The translations under genes and the position numbers were made by a program. Of a DNA stretch of 64,000 bases, positions 1 to 6,501 are shown one piece after another (position 1 is the first letter of the stretch; each line of letters begins with the position of its first letter). Source of the DNA: Campylobacter vicugnae (GTDB lineage Bacteria > Campylobacterota > Campylobacteria > Campylobacterales > Campylobacteraceae); the NCBI RefSeq assembly GCF_002139875.1, contig NZ_CP018793.1, forward strand, positions 620,001 through 684,000, written 5' to 3'. A model generated the notes under the pieces. That model did no database searches. It had not been told where the DNA came from and saw only the letters and a program-made list of their open reading frames with translations.

Positions 1-840
1 AGCAAGGAGTTTTTTGCTCTAAGTTTAGAACAAAAAGAGCAAATTTCGATGCTTAAATCTCCACAATTTCGTGGTTATTCAAAAGAGGGTGGTGAATATA
101 CAGCTGGCGGAATGGATTATAGAGAACAAATAGATGCTGGAAGCGATAAAGAGGCTTTAAATTGGGATATAAACTCGCCTATTTGGATGAGAATTCAAGG
201 TCCAAATTTATTCCCAGATCAAATTCCAAGTCTAAAAGATCTATTTAATGAGTGGTTTGAGCAAACAAGTGCGGCAACTTTAAAACTTCTAAAAGGATTT
301 GCTATAGCTCTTGAGTTACCGCAAGACTCTTTTGATAAGCTTTATGGAAAAAACTCATACGCTCATGCTAAATTATTGCGTTACCCGCCAGCATTTGATG
401 GCAACACTCAAGGTGTTGGATCGCATAAAGATGGCGGTTTAATCACCTTTGTTTTACAAGATAAAGAGTCAGGATTGCAAGGATTATTAAATGGCGAGTG
501 GATTGATGTGCCGCCAATGGAAGGCTCTGTGGTGGTAAATATCGGTGAGTTTTTGGAACTTGCGACAAATGGGTATTTAAAGGCTACTATCCATAGAGTA
601 AATTTGACGCCTAATGAGAGATTTTCTATTGCATATTTTTTGGGTGTGCAGCTTGATAAGGATATACCGATTTTAGAACTGCCAGAGCATTTAAAAAAAG
701 AGAGTACCGGAGTAGATACAGACCCTAAAAATCCGCTACTTAGAAATGTTGCAGAAAATTATTTTAAAAGAATGATTAGATCTCATCCAGATGTAGCTAA
801 AAAATATCATAGCGATCTAATTGAGAGATTTAGTTTTTAA
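1..840 (+). CDS. 2OG-Fe(II) oxygenase, isopenicillin N synthase-like (5' end outside window)
   Basis: The frame is open from base 1, so the start lies upstream and 279 residues are visible. The protein fits the isopenicillin N synthase-like 2-oxoglutarate/Fe(II) dioxygenases, soluble enzymes that oxidise a small substrate using O2 and 2-oxoglutarate. The iron-binding triad is visible: His and Asp in GSHKDGG (about bases 424-432) and the distal His in ATIHRV (about base 592), followed by the 2-oxoglutarate-contacting Arg-x-Ser in ERFSIAYF. Family members are usually 310-350 residues, so roughly 40-60 are missing from view. The substrate cannot be read from sequence. The gene converges on the lipoprotein gene downstream and is separated from it by a strong hairpin. 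An in-frame ATG at 49 is internal, not a start. Confidence 0.88.
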   Translation, partial: SKEFFALSLEQKEQISMLKSPQFRGYSKEGGEYTAGGMDYREQIDAGSDKEALNWDINSPIWMRIQGPNLFPDQIPSLKDLFNEWFEQTSAATLKLLKGFAIALELPQDSFDKLYGKNSYAHAKLLRYPPAFDGNTQGVGSHKDGGLITFVLQDKESGLQGLLNGEWIDVPPMEGSVVVNIGEFLELATNGYLKATIHRVNLTPNERFSIAYFLGVQLDKDIPILELPEHLKKESTGVDTDPKNPLLRNVAENYFKRMIRSHPDVAKKYHSDLIERFSF

Positions 841-856
841 ATTTGAATTTATATAA

Positions 857-893
857 CAATTAAAGCATATCTGATTTAGATATGCTTTAATTG
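857..893. terminator. Bidirectional terminator hairpin between convergent genes
   Basis: A perfect 15-bp inverted repeat (arms 857-871 and 879-893, 7-base loop) fills the gap between the oxygenase stop and the stop of the convergent lipoprotein gene. The AT-rich stem base supplies a U-rich tail in both directions, so it probably terminates both transcripts. Confidence 0.8.
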
Positions 894-896
894 GAT

Positions 897-1382
897 TTAT
901 TGAGCGATCGGTTTTAGATTTTGTTTTTGGTCATCTGTTAAATCGCTAATTAGTTTGATAGATACATTGTTGCTTTTATTTTCTATATTTGGATTTTTAG
1001 ATATATCTAGTGTCCACATTGCACCTGTGAGTGGATCTACAACTAGCCAACCTATAAGACCACCAAATATTAAATTACCAGCTAAGTATATTCCATTTGC
1101 TCTACTATCAATAGTAAATTCAATATCTTTATACCCATCTTTGCTTACTAAAACTTTGTAAGATTTGCCAGAAAAATAGCCATTATATTTTTTTAGGTCT
1201 ATCTCTAATGGGGTTTTGGTATCTATCACTACTTTATTTGTAGTTAAATCAGTGATGATTATTTTAGCTTCATTTGGGTCTGAAGTGATATCAAAATGAT
1301 CATAACCACCTTGACCAAAAATCGTAGCACATCCACTTAGCATTGCTGCTAAACCTAATCCTAAAAGAAAATTCTTAAACAT
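897..1382 (-). CDS. Lipoprotein with PEGA-like domain
   Basis: This encodes a predicted 161-residue lipoprotein. The signal peptide ends in the lipobox LSGC, so the Cys near residue 18 should be lipidated. The mature part contains a PEGA-like beta-rich segment (ITSDPNEAKIIITD ... VSKDGYKD) and then a glycine-rich hydrophobic stretch (GGLIGWLVVDPLTGAMW) of the kind found in several small outer-membrane-associated lipoproteins. I place the start at the ATG at 1382, five bases after GGAG; a TTG one codon earlier would sit too close to that site. It lies just downstream of gene wreckage on the same strand but has its own leader with TATAAT-like sequence in 1392-1440. The function is not known to me. 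Confidence 0.8.
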   Translation of the reverse strand: MFKNFLLGLGLAAMLSGCATIFGQGGYDHFDITSDPNEAKIIITDLTTNKVVIDTKTPLEIDLKKYNGYFSGKSYKVLVSKDGYKDIEFTIDSRANGIYLAGNLIFGGLIGWLVVDPLTGAMWTLDISKNPNIENKSNNVSIKLISDLTDDQKQNLKPIAQ

Positions 1383-1442
1383 CAAAACTCCTTAAAAATT
1401 ATAATAAAAATGTAATTATATATATATTAATTTTTAATAAAT

Positions 1443-1575
1443 TTATTGATTTAATGCAAATTTTAAATCATCTGGAATAGAATATAGCGTCTCTTTATTT
1501 AGCGTTACTGCTACTTGAGTTGTGTTTGCTTTAGCTATTGTGAGTTCATCTTTAGATAATAGTGTATATTTAAAT
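1443..1575 (-). pseudogene. C-terminal remnant of a hotdog acyl-thioesterase
   Basis: About 43 codons without a start, ending at a TAA (1443-1445). The translation (YTLLSKDELTIAKANTTQVA, then ETLYSIPDDLKFALNQ) resembles the end of YbgC/4-hydroxybenzoyl-CoA-type hotdog thioesterases, where a VWVD-like beta strand is followed by a phrase meaning roughly 'tgrPvpiPdelr'. It begins exactly where the upstream glycosyltransferase fragment loses similarity, about 1563-1575, which looks like a deletion scar joining two genes. Glycosyltransferase and thioesterase genes are close neighbours in aryl polyene clusters. The family call is by eye. Confidence 0.55.
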
Positions 1576-1714
1576 TTTTTAAAGCTTCTTTTGATTTATG
1601 ATCTGAGCCATCATCTACTACTATTATATTAATATTATATTTTGATAGATAATCTACTAAAGATTTTATTGTTTTTGGATGATTGTAGTATGGTATTAAA
1701 AATGCAAATTTCAT
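1563..1714 (-). pseudogene. N-terminal remnant of a GT2 glycosyltransferase
   Basis: A genuine gene start is preserved: AGGA followed five bases later by ATG at 1714. About 50 codons then read MKFAFLIPYYNHPKTI ... NIIVVDDGSDHKSKEAL, which is the nucleotide-sugar-binding beginning of a family 2 glycosyltransferase with the VDDGSD motif. Similarity stops near 1563, while the frame itself runs on to a stop at 1535. A full enzyme would be 220-300 residues, or longer if fused to an acyltransferase as in aryl polyene clusters. Only the first fifth or less is left, so it cannot be functional. Confidence 0.72.
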
Positions 1715-1721
1715 AACTATC

Positions 1722-1872
1722 CTAGATTGTGATTTTGATTTTACCATTTGTACACTCTTTATCATTAACATATAGTGTAAAATATAGTTTATTGCCATAT
1801 TCATCTTTGATTAGTAGTTTTATTTGATCTACAATGCCATTTTTGCCTTTAGTTTTATATAATTTTTTACCT
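1722..1872 (-). pseudogene. 3' remnant of the gene before the glycosyltransferase, possibly a hotdog dehydratase
   Basis: An open stretch of about 49 codons between a TAA and the TAG at 1722-1724, ending seven bases before the glycosyltransferase ATG, as expected for the previous gene of an operon. The translation (IKLLIKDEYGNKLYFTLYVN, then a GKIKITI end) has alternating polar and hydrophobic beta-strand character like the C-terminus of FabA/ApeI-type hotdog dehydratases, but this is weak. It overlaps the plus-strand exporter fragment near 1834-1872, so a rearrangement boundary must lie there. Confidence 0.35.
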
Positions 1873-2058
1873 TATTTGAATTTGCGTGAGAGATATTTTG
1901 GTATTTTGCTTGCTAGTTTAACTAGTATAATATCATTTGGAATGCTAGGATTTAGCGCTACTTATGCTGTATTTAGCTTTGGTGTAGCTACGGCTTTGTG
2001 TATGCTATTATCGGCATATTTTGCTCTGTTATATGCTACTGTTAATTTTAAAAAATAG
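1834..2058 (+). pseudogene. C-terminal fragment of an MMPL/RND-type exporter
   Basis: The frame is open from just after a TGA at 1825-1827 to TAG at 2056-2058. The last 60 residues have the shape of the final two or three membrane helices of MMPL-family exporters: a basic loop (LRERYFG), a helix with LTSIISFGMLGFS, and a last helix rich in small residues (FGVATALCMLLSAYFALL). Full exporters have about 750-800 residues and 11-12 helices, so more than 90 percent is gone. It could be mistaken for a small membrane protein, but there is no ribosome-binding site before the ATG at 1834. The next gene starts two bases after its stop. Confidence 0.55.
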
Positions 2059-2060
2059 AT

Positions 2061-2581
2061 ATGAAAATTTGAATTCTTAGGCAAATTGATGGAGGGTTTA
2101 AAAAAGATATTATAGCTATGATAATTTAAGTATAAGTGATAAAAAAAGATTAAAGCATTATCTAAATTTAGCTGATAAAATAGAATTTAAAATATCTAGA
2201 TCTTTAAAAACTGCATTTGAAAAGTCATATATAAACATTGATAAAGTACCACTTTATTACTCAATTAGTCATAGCAATAATCACGCTATATTAGCTATTA
2301 GTACTAAATTTATAGGTGTAGATTTAGAGTTGATAAAAAATAGAAATTTTGATATTCATATGGAGTATTGTTTTAGCAATCATCAAATATTTAGAGTTGA
2401 AAATTCAGATAATAAATTAATTGAATTTTATAAAATTTGGACTTTAAAAGAGGCTCAAATAAAGCTTTTAAATCTTGGATTTTATGCTATTGAAAAGGTA
2501 GGAGATGAAGATTTAATGAATTATAGCGATATTATAGAAAGCGGCGATATGAAGTTTATCTATACCGCCATTACTTTTTAA
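2061..2581 (+). pseudogene. Sfp-type 4'-phosphopantetheinyl transferase, broken by a stop and a frameshift
   Basis: The intact gene would have moved phosphopantetheine from CoA onto acyl carrier proteins. The start is ATG at 2061. The fourth codon is TGA (2070-2072), the frame then reads ILRQIDGGFKK, and a shift in a six-A run at 2100-2105 is needed to continue as RYYSYDNLSISDKKRLKHYL. From 2102 to 2581 the frame is open for 159 codons and contains the Sfp hallmarks: SISHSNNHAILAIS, the magnesium-binding GVDLE, and WTLKEA. With both lesions repaired the length would be about 173 residues, normal for short Sfp-type enzymes. An alternative is a shorter protein from the TTG at 2330, but that loses the GVDLE site. 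A dedicated transferase of this type fits a polyene or polyketide cluster. Confidence 0.75.
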
Positions 2582-3624
2582 AATCTTTCTAAAATATCGT
2601 AATTTGTGTTGCGTTTAGCTGGAAATTCGCCTATATCTTTGATTAATTCTATCATTTGTGATTGGCTCATTCTATAGCTTGCTCCTGCGGCTTTTACTAC
2701 ATTTTCTTCCATCATTGTGCTACCTAGGTCATTTGCACCAAATTTAAGAGCTAGTTGCCCTATATATGAACCTTGTGTAACCCAGCTGCTTTGTATATTT
2801 TTAAAATTATCTAAAAATAGTCTTGATACTGCAAGTAGGCGTAGGTAGCGGTTTGGTGATTGCTTTTTAATCTGTGGATATTGGAGAATGAGTTTTGTAT
2901 TGGCCGATTGAAAGCTCCAAAGGATAAATGCTCTAAATCCGCCAGTCTCATCTTGTAATGTTCTGATTTTATCTAGATGTTCTACTATTTCTTCATCACT
3001 CTCAACAGTGCCAAACATCATTGTAGCTGTGCTTTTCATACCGATTTTATGAGCCTCTTTATGCACTTCTAGCCATGTAGCACTAGAGCATTTCTTAGGT
3101 GAGATAATATCGCGAACTCTATCGCTTAATATTTCAGCCCCAGCACCTGGAATACTATATAATCCAGCCTTTTGAAGTCTAGATAAAACTTCTTTAATAG
3201 AGATTTTAGAAACCTTAGCTATATAATCTATCTCCACAGCTGAAAAGCCATGTATATCGATATTTGGGTATTTAGTAGCAATATGAGATACTAACTCTTC
3301 ATACCATTGTATTTTTAGTTTTGGATGTACGCCGCCTTGGAATAAAATTTGAGTTCCACCGATATCTATTAGCTCATCTATCTTTTTATCAATCTCATCA
3401 AAACTAAGCAAGTAAGCCTCATCTTCATTAACATGCTTATAAAAAGCACAAAATTTACAATCTACCCAACAGGTGTTGGTGTAGTTTATATTTCTATCTA
3501 CTATAAAAGTTGTAATTTTATTTGGATGAAGTTCTAATTTTTTGGCACTTGCCATCTCTCCAAGCTCTCTTAAATCTCCATTTTTAATAAGATTTAAAGC
3601 CTCATCAACGCTTAATCTACTCAC
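2578..3624 (-). CDS. mqnC: Cyclic dehypoxanthine futalosine synthase MqnC
   Basis: A radical SAM enzyme of the futalosine pathway to menaquinone, which cyclises dehypoxanthine futalosine. The cluster-binding motif is visible near residue 50 as CWVDCKFC (Cys-x3-Cys-x2-Cys), followed by a family-typical AFYKH. GAGAEIL and the late region QGSYIGQLALKFGANDLGST also match MqnC rather than MqnE. At 348 residues it is full length. The start is GTG at 3624, six bases after AAGGA. It is transcribed away from the MFS gene at 3845, with 220 bases between them. Its partner mqnE is at 17142-18227. Confidence 0.93.
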   Translation of the reverse strand: MSRLSVDEALNLIKNGDLRELGEMASAKKLELHPNKITTFIVDRNINYTNTCWVDCKFCAFYKHVNEDEAYLLSFDEIDKKIDELIDIGGTQILFQGGVHPKLKIQWYEELVSHIATKYPNIDIHGFSAVEIDYIAKVSKISIKEVLSRLQKAGLYSIPGAGAEILSDRVRDIISPKKCSSATWLEVHKEAHKIGMKSTATMMFGTVESDEEIVEHLDKIRTLQDETGGFRAFILWSFQSANTKLILQYPQIKKQSPNRYLRLLAVSRLFLDNFKNIQSSWVTQGSYIGQLALKFGANDLGSTMMEENVVKAAGASYRMSQSQMIELIKDIGEFPAKRNTNYDILERF

Positions 3625-3805
3625 ACAATATCCTTAAATTTTAGGCGATATTGTATCAAAAACTGGCAAAATTCAAGCTTATTTAACAAAAATATAAATT
3701 TTTAAAAGCCTAATATCTCTTTTAAAATTTATAAAAATCAATTGCTAGTCTAAAATTATAATATAAAATACTATATGCTTATTTTATAATTTAATAAAAT
3801 TTAGC

Positions 3806-3811
3806 TATAAT
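3806..3811 (+). promoter_or_regulatory. Candidate -10 box for the MFS gene
   Basis: TATAAT stands 34 bases before the TTG start of the MFS gene, within the 220-base divergent region. Campylobacter sigma-70 promoters often lack a recognisable -35 box, and none is evident here. The rest of 3625-3844 is AT-rich and should contain the mqnC promoter; I see no RNA gene in it. Confidence 0.45.
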
Positions 3812-3844
3812 CCTATGCTTTTTATATCATTTTAAGGTCAAAAA

Positions 3845-5041
3845 TTGAAAAAATACTATGCACTATTTTGTTATAAGCCAAATTTAAGAGTGCTTAGCTC
3901 TATTCAGTTTATATGCTATTTTGGGATGTGGTTTAGCCATACTGGAATATTTACTCTTTTAATAGATATGTCTGCGCCAGTGTGGGCAATCACTTTAGCT
4001 GCTGCGATGGCATTTATCCCAAATGTTATTTTAGCTCCGATAAATGGTGTGATAGTAGATAAATTTAACCCTAAAAAGCTGATGATGTTAATGCTTTTTA
4101 TAGAGGTTATAACTGTATTTATGCTGGTTTTTATAGATGATATCTCCTTGCTTTGGTTGCTTTTTGTAATTATTTTTGTTCGTATGGGCGTAGGGGTTGT
4201 CTATTTTCAAACTGAGATGAGTCTTTTGCCAAGTCTAATGAATAAGAAAAATTTAAAATTAGCCAATGAGATTCACTCCATTATCTGGGCGGTATCATAT
4301 ACGGCTGGTATGGGTCTTGCTGGAATATTTATCTACTATTTTGGAATAAAAGCATCGTTTTTGTTTGATTTTGGGCTTTATATTATTGGTATGATATTGC
4401 TAACTAAACTTAAAGCGCCTGAGGTTATTAAAGTAACTAGTCAAAATATATTTAAGATGATGAAAGAGGGTCTAATTTATATAAAAGCTAATAAAACCTT
4501 AATGCATATAATATTCTTGCACGCATTTGTAGGTGTAACAGCATATGATAATCTCATAGCTCTTATGGCTAAATATGAGTATAAAGAGATTATGAGCATA
4601 TCTCTTATTATAGGATTTATGAATATGACAAGAGCAATTTCGCTAGTTATTGGGCCTATGATTTTGAGTAAATTTATAAATAATAAGACGCTTATATGGC
4701 TTTTTATTGGTGAGTTTTTAGGTATCGGTCTTTGGGCTTTACTGCAGTTTGATTATTATTTGGGGCTTATTGGGCTTTTAGCAGCTGGATTTTGTACATC
4801 TACACTATGGTCATATACATTTACAATGCTGCAAAATAACTGCGATAAGAGCTTTTATGGTAGGGCTATTGCCTATAAAGATATGGTATATTACTTAGTG
4901 TCAGCTACTATATCTTTTATGATTGGAATTTTGTATGAAAGTGGTATAAGCTTGGCTATGATTACATTTTTGATGGCATTGACATTTTTGTTTGGGGCAT
5001 TTTATTATGCTTATGTATATAGGCGTTATACTTTTTCGTAG
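3845..5041 (+). CDS. MFS transporter (MFS_3/EntS-like)
   Basis: A 398-residue integral membrane protein of the major facilitator superfamily with about 12 helices. The conserved loop after helix 2 is visible as NGVIVDKFNPKKLMML (around residues 73-88), matching the MFS signature G-x3-D-x-[FR]-x-R/K. Its length and the loop type are closest to drug or siderophore exporters of the EntS/MFS_3 group, though the substrate cannot be assigned. The start is TTG at 3845, seven bases after AAGG. It appears to be a single-gene unit and converges on cheR, overlapping its 3' end by 16 bases. Confidence 0.82.
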   Translation: MKKYYALFCYKPNLRVLSSIQFICYFGMWFSHTGIFTLLIDMSAPVWAITLAAAMAFIPNVILAPINGVIVDKFNPKKLMMLMLFIEVITVFMLVFIDDISLLWLLFVIIFVRMGVGVVYFQTEMSLLPSLMNKKNLKLANEIHSIIWAVSYTAGMGLAGIFIYYFGIKASFLFDFGLYIIGMILLTKLKAPEVIKVTSQNIFKMMKEGLIYIKANKTLMHIIFLHAFVGVTAYDNLIALMAKYEYKEIMSISLIIGFMNMTRAISLVIGPMILSKFINNKTLIWLFIGEFLGIGLWALLQFDYYLGLIGLLAAGFCTSTLWSYTFTMLQNNCDKSFYGRAIAYKDMVYYLVSATISFMIGILYESGISLAMITFLMALTFLFGAFYYAYVYRRYTFS

Positions 5042-5823
5042 TATGTGCCAGATAGATCAATTATCTTGCTATATAGATCGCAATAAGGCACCAAATCAGC
5101 ACTACCAAAGTAGATTCTTCCATATGGTTTTAAGATTTTAGCAAACCTTTCAATAGTCAAAACCCTATAACTCTCATCAAAATATATCATCATATTTCTA
5201 GATAAAATTATATCAAACTGCCCAAGAGCAAATAGCGAATCATCAAAAATATTAATAGTCTTAAACTCAATCATAGGCATAAGCTCTTGTCTGATTTGAT
5301 AATCAGGTTCTATTTTTTTAAAGTATAGTTCTTTTTGTGATGCTTTTAAATTTTTTACTGAGCGTTCATTATATATCCCATCTTTGCATTTTTGGATCAT
5401 ATTTGAGTTGATATCTATTCCAGTTATCTTTAAGCGATATCTATCCATACCAATTGACTTGGCTAATATTCCAAGAGAATACACCTCCTCACCACTACTG
5501 CATGGAGCGCATAATATCTTTACATTACCTCCGCCTATGCTAAGAGTATTGGCGTATTGTATGGCTGAGTTTAATTGATTTAATTCACGCATAAAGTATG
5601 TCTCATTAATTGTGATTAAATTTAAAAGCTCTTGTCTAAGTGCTCTATCAAAGTTAAATTTATTACATAGAGTTTGCATATTATCGATATTTTTATTTTT
5701 AGCAAAATGGGCTATTTTATTTTTGACAATCTCTTTTTTGCTTATTAGATTATTTCCACTTAGTTTCTTAGCTAGTTCTATAAACTCTAAAAGATCGCTA
5801 CTGCTACACTCAAATTCGCTCAT
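5026..5823 (-). CDS. cheR: Chemotaxis methyltransferase CheR
   Basis: Methylates glutamates in chemoreceptor tails using S-adenosylmethionine, setting receptor sensitivity together with CheB. At 265 residues it has an all-helical N-terminal domain (about 1-75, with a NETYFMRE substrate-loop motif near residue 78) and a SAM-binding Rossmann domain with ILCAPCSSGEEVYSLGI as motif I and ILSRNMMIYFD at the catalytic edge. It follows cheB with a 4-base ATGA overlap (5820-5823), so the two are probably translationally coupled. The cytoplasmic pair resembles Cj0923c/Cj0924c of C. jejuni. Confidence 0.93.
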   Translation of the reverse strand: MSEFECSSSDLLEFIELAKKLSGNNLISKKEIVKNKIAHFAKNKNIDNMQTLCNKFNFDRALRQELLNLITINETYFMRELNQLNSAIQYANTLSIGGGNVKILCAPCSSGEEVYSLGILAKSIGMDRYRLKITGIDINSNMIQKCKDGIYNERSVKNLKASQKELYFKKIEPDYQIRQELMPMIEFKTINIFDDSLFALGQFDIILSRNMMIYFDESYRVLTIERFAKILKPYGRIYFGSADLVPYCDLYSKIIDLSGTYYEKV

Positions 5824-6383
5824 ACAATAAACCTTTGTAAGTTTGTTCTAATCATATCTAAATTGGCAATTTCTAAATTTGGATTTATATCCTTAGCTCG
5901 CCTTGGCATACCATATACTATGGCTGATTGTTCATTTTCTGCGATACATTTAGCCCCAGCTTTATATAGTTCATTTAATCCACTAGCTCCATCGTCGCCA
6001 ATGCCAGTAAGTAGTATTCCCATTACATCGGCTATTTTGCATATTGGTACAGCAGAGTTAAATAGCATATTTACATTTGGATTGTATGTAGTTATTGCTC
6101 CGCTTTGGTCTATATTTGCAGTTAGAATTTGAGAATTTAATATAATGCTATTTTGCGCACAGATATAAATTTTATTTTTTAGAGTTACTTTGTTGTTTAG
6201 TAACTCTACATCTGAGTTTAGCTCTTGACTTAATCTGCTAGCAAATGATCCTACAAAATTTTTGCTCATATGCTGAGCTATGATTATAGAGACATTTATT
6301 GGCAAACTTATTCCGGTTAAAAGCTTTTTTAAATGACCAGGTCCGCCAGTAGAAGCTCCGATTAAGATTAGTTTTTGTTTCAA
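5820..6383 (-). CDS. cheB: Chemotaxis methylesterase CheB, receiver-less form
   Basis: Removes methyl groups from chemoreceptors. The 187 residues make up only the C-terminal methylesterase domain. The catalytic triad is visible: Ser11 in GASTGG, His38 in AQHMS, and Asp130/131 in TGIGDDGAS. The usual N-terminal receiver domain (about 130 residues) is absent, as also known for Campylobacter CheB, so CheA phosphorylation cannot switch it on by the classical route. The start is TTG at 6383, six bases after GGAG. It heads a two-gene run with cheR. Confidence 0.93.
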   Translation of the reverse strand: MKQKLILIGASTGGPGHLKKLLTGISLPINVSIIIAQHMSKNFVGSFASRLSQELNSDVELLNNKVTLKNKIYICAQNSIILNSQILTANIDQSGAITTYNPNVNMLFNSAVPICKIADVMGILLTGIGDDGASGLNELYKAGAKCIAENEQSAIVYGMPRRAKDINPNLEIANLDMIRTNLQRFIV

Positions 6384-6448
6384 ATCCTACTCCAAAAATT
6401 AATTTTGTAAGTATAATACAATTAGGCTTAAAAGCCGTTTTATCTTTT

Positions 6449-6465
6449 TTGGATATAATTTTGCA
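6449..6465 (+). promoter_or_regulatory. Candidate sigma-54 promoter for the FapA-like gene
   Basis: TTGGATA-TAATT-TTGCA has the GG (6451-6452) and GC (6463-6464) dinucleotides exactly 10 bases apart, the spacing required by sigma-54, and matches TTGGNNN-N5-TTGC around them. The start codon follows 37 bases later. A TATAAT at 6466-6471 and another inside the element could instead serve sigma-70, so the assignment is tentative. Confidence 0.5.
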
Positions 6466-6501
6466 GTATAATTTTAAGACAACTCCCTAAAAGGTTTATA
6501 G

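Noticed and set aside
1535-1804. An 89-residue gene starting at 1804
   Set aside because: The GT2 fragment has its own start and RBS at 1714, and the bases before it read as the end of another gene in a different frame.
1834-2058. A stand-alone 74-residue membrane protein
   Set aside because: No ribosome-binding site before the ATG, and the helices match the extreme C-terminus of MMPL exporters; better seen as a fragment.
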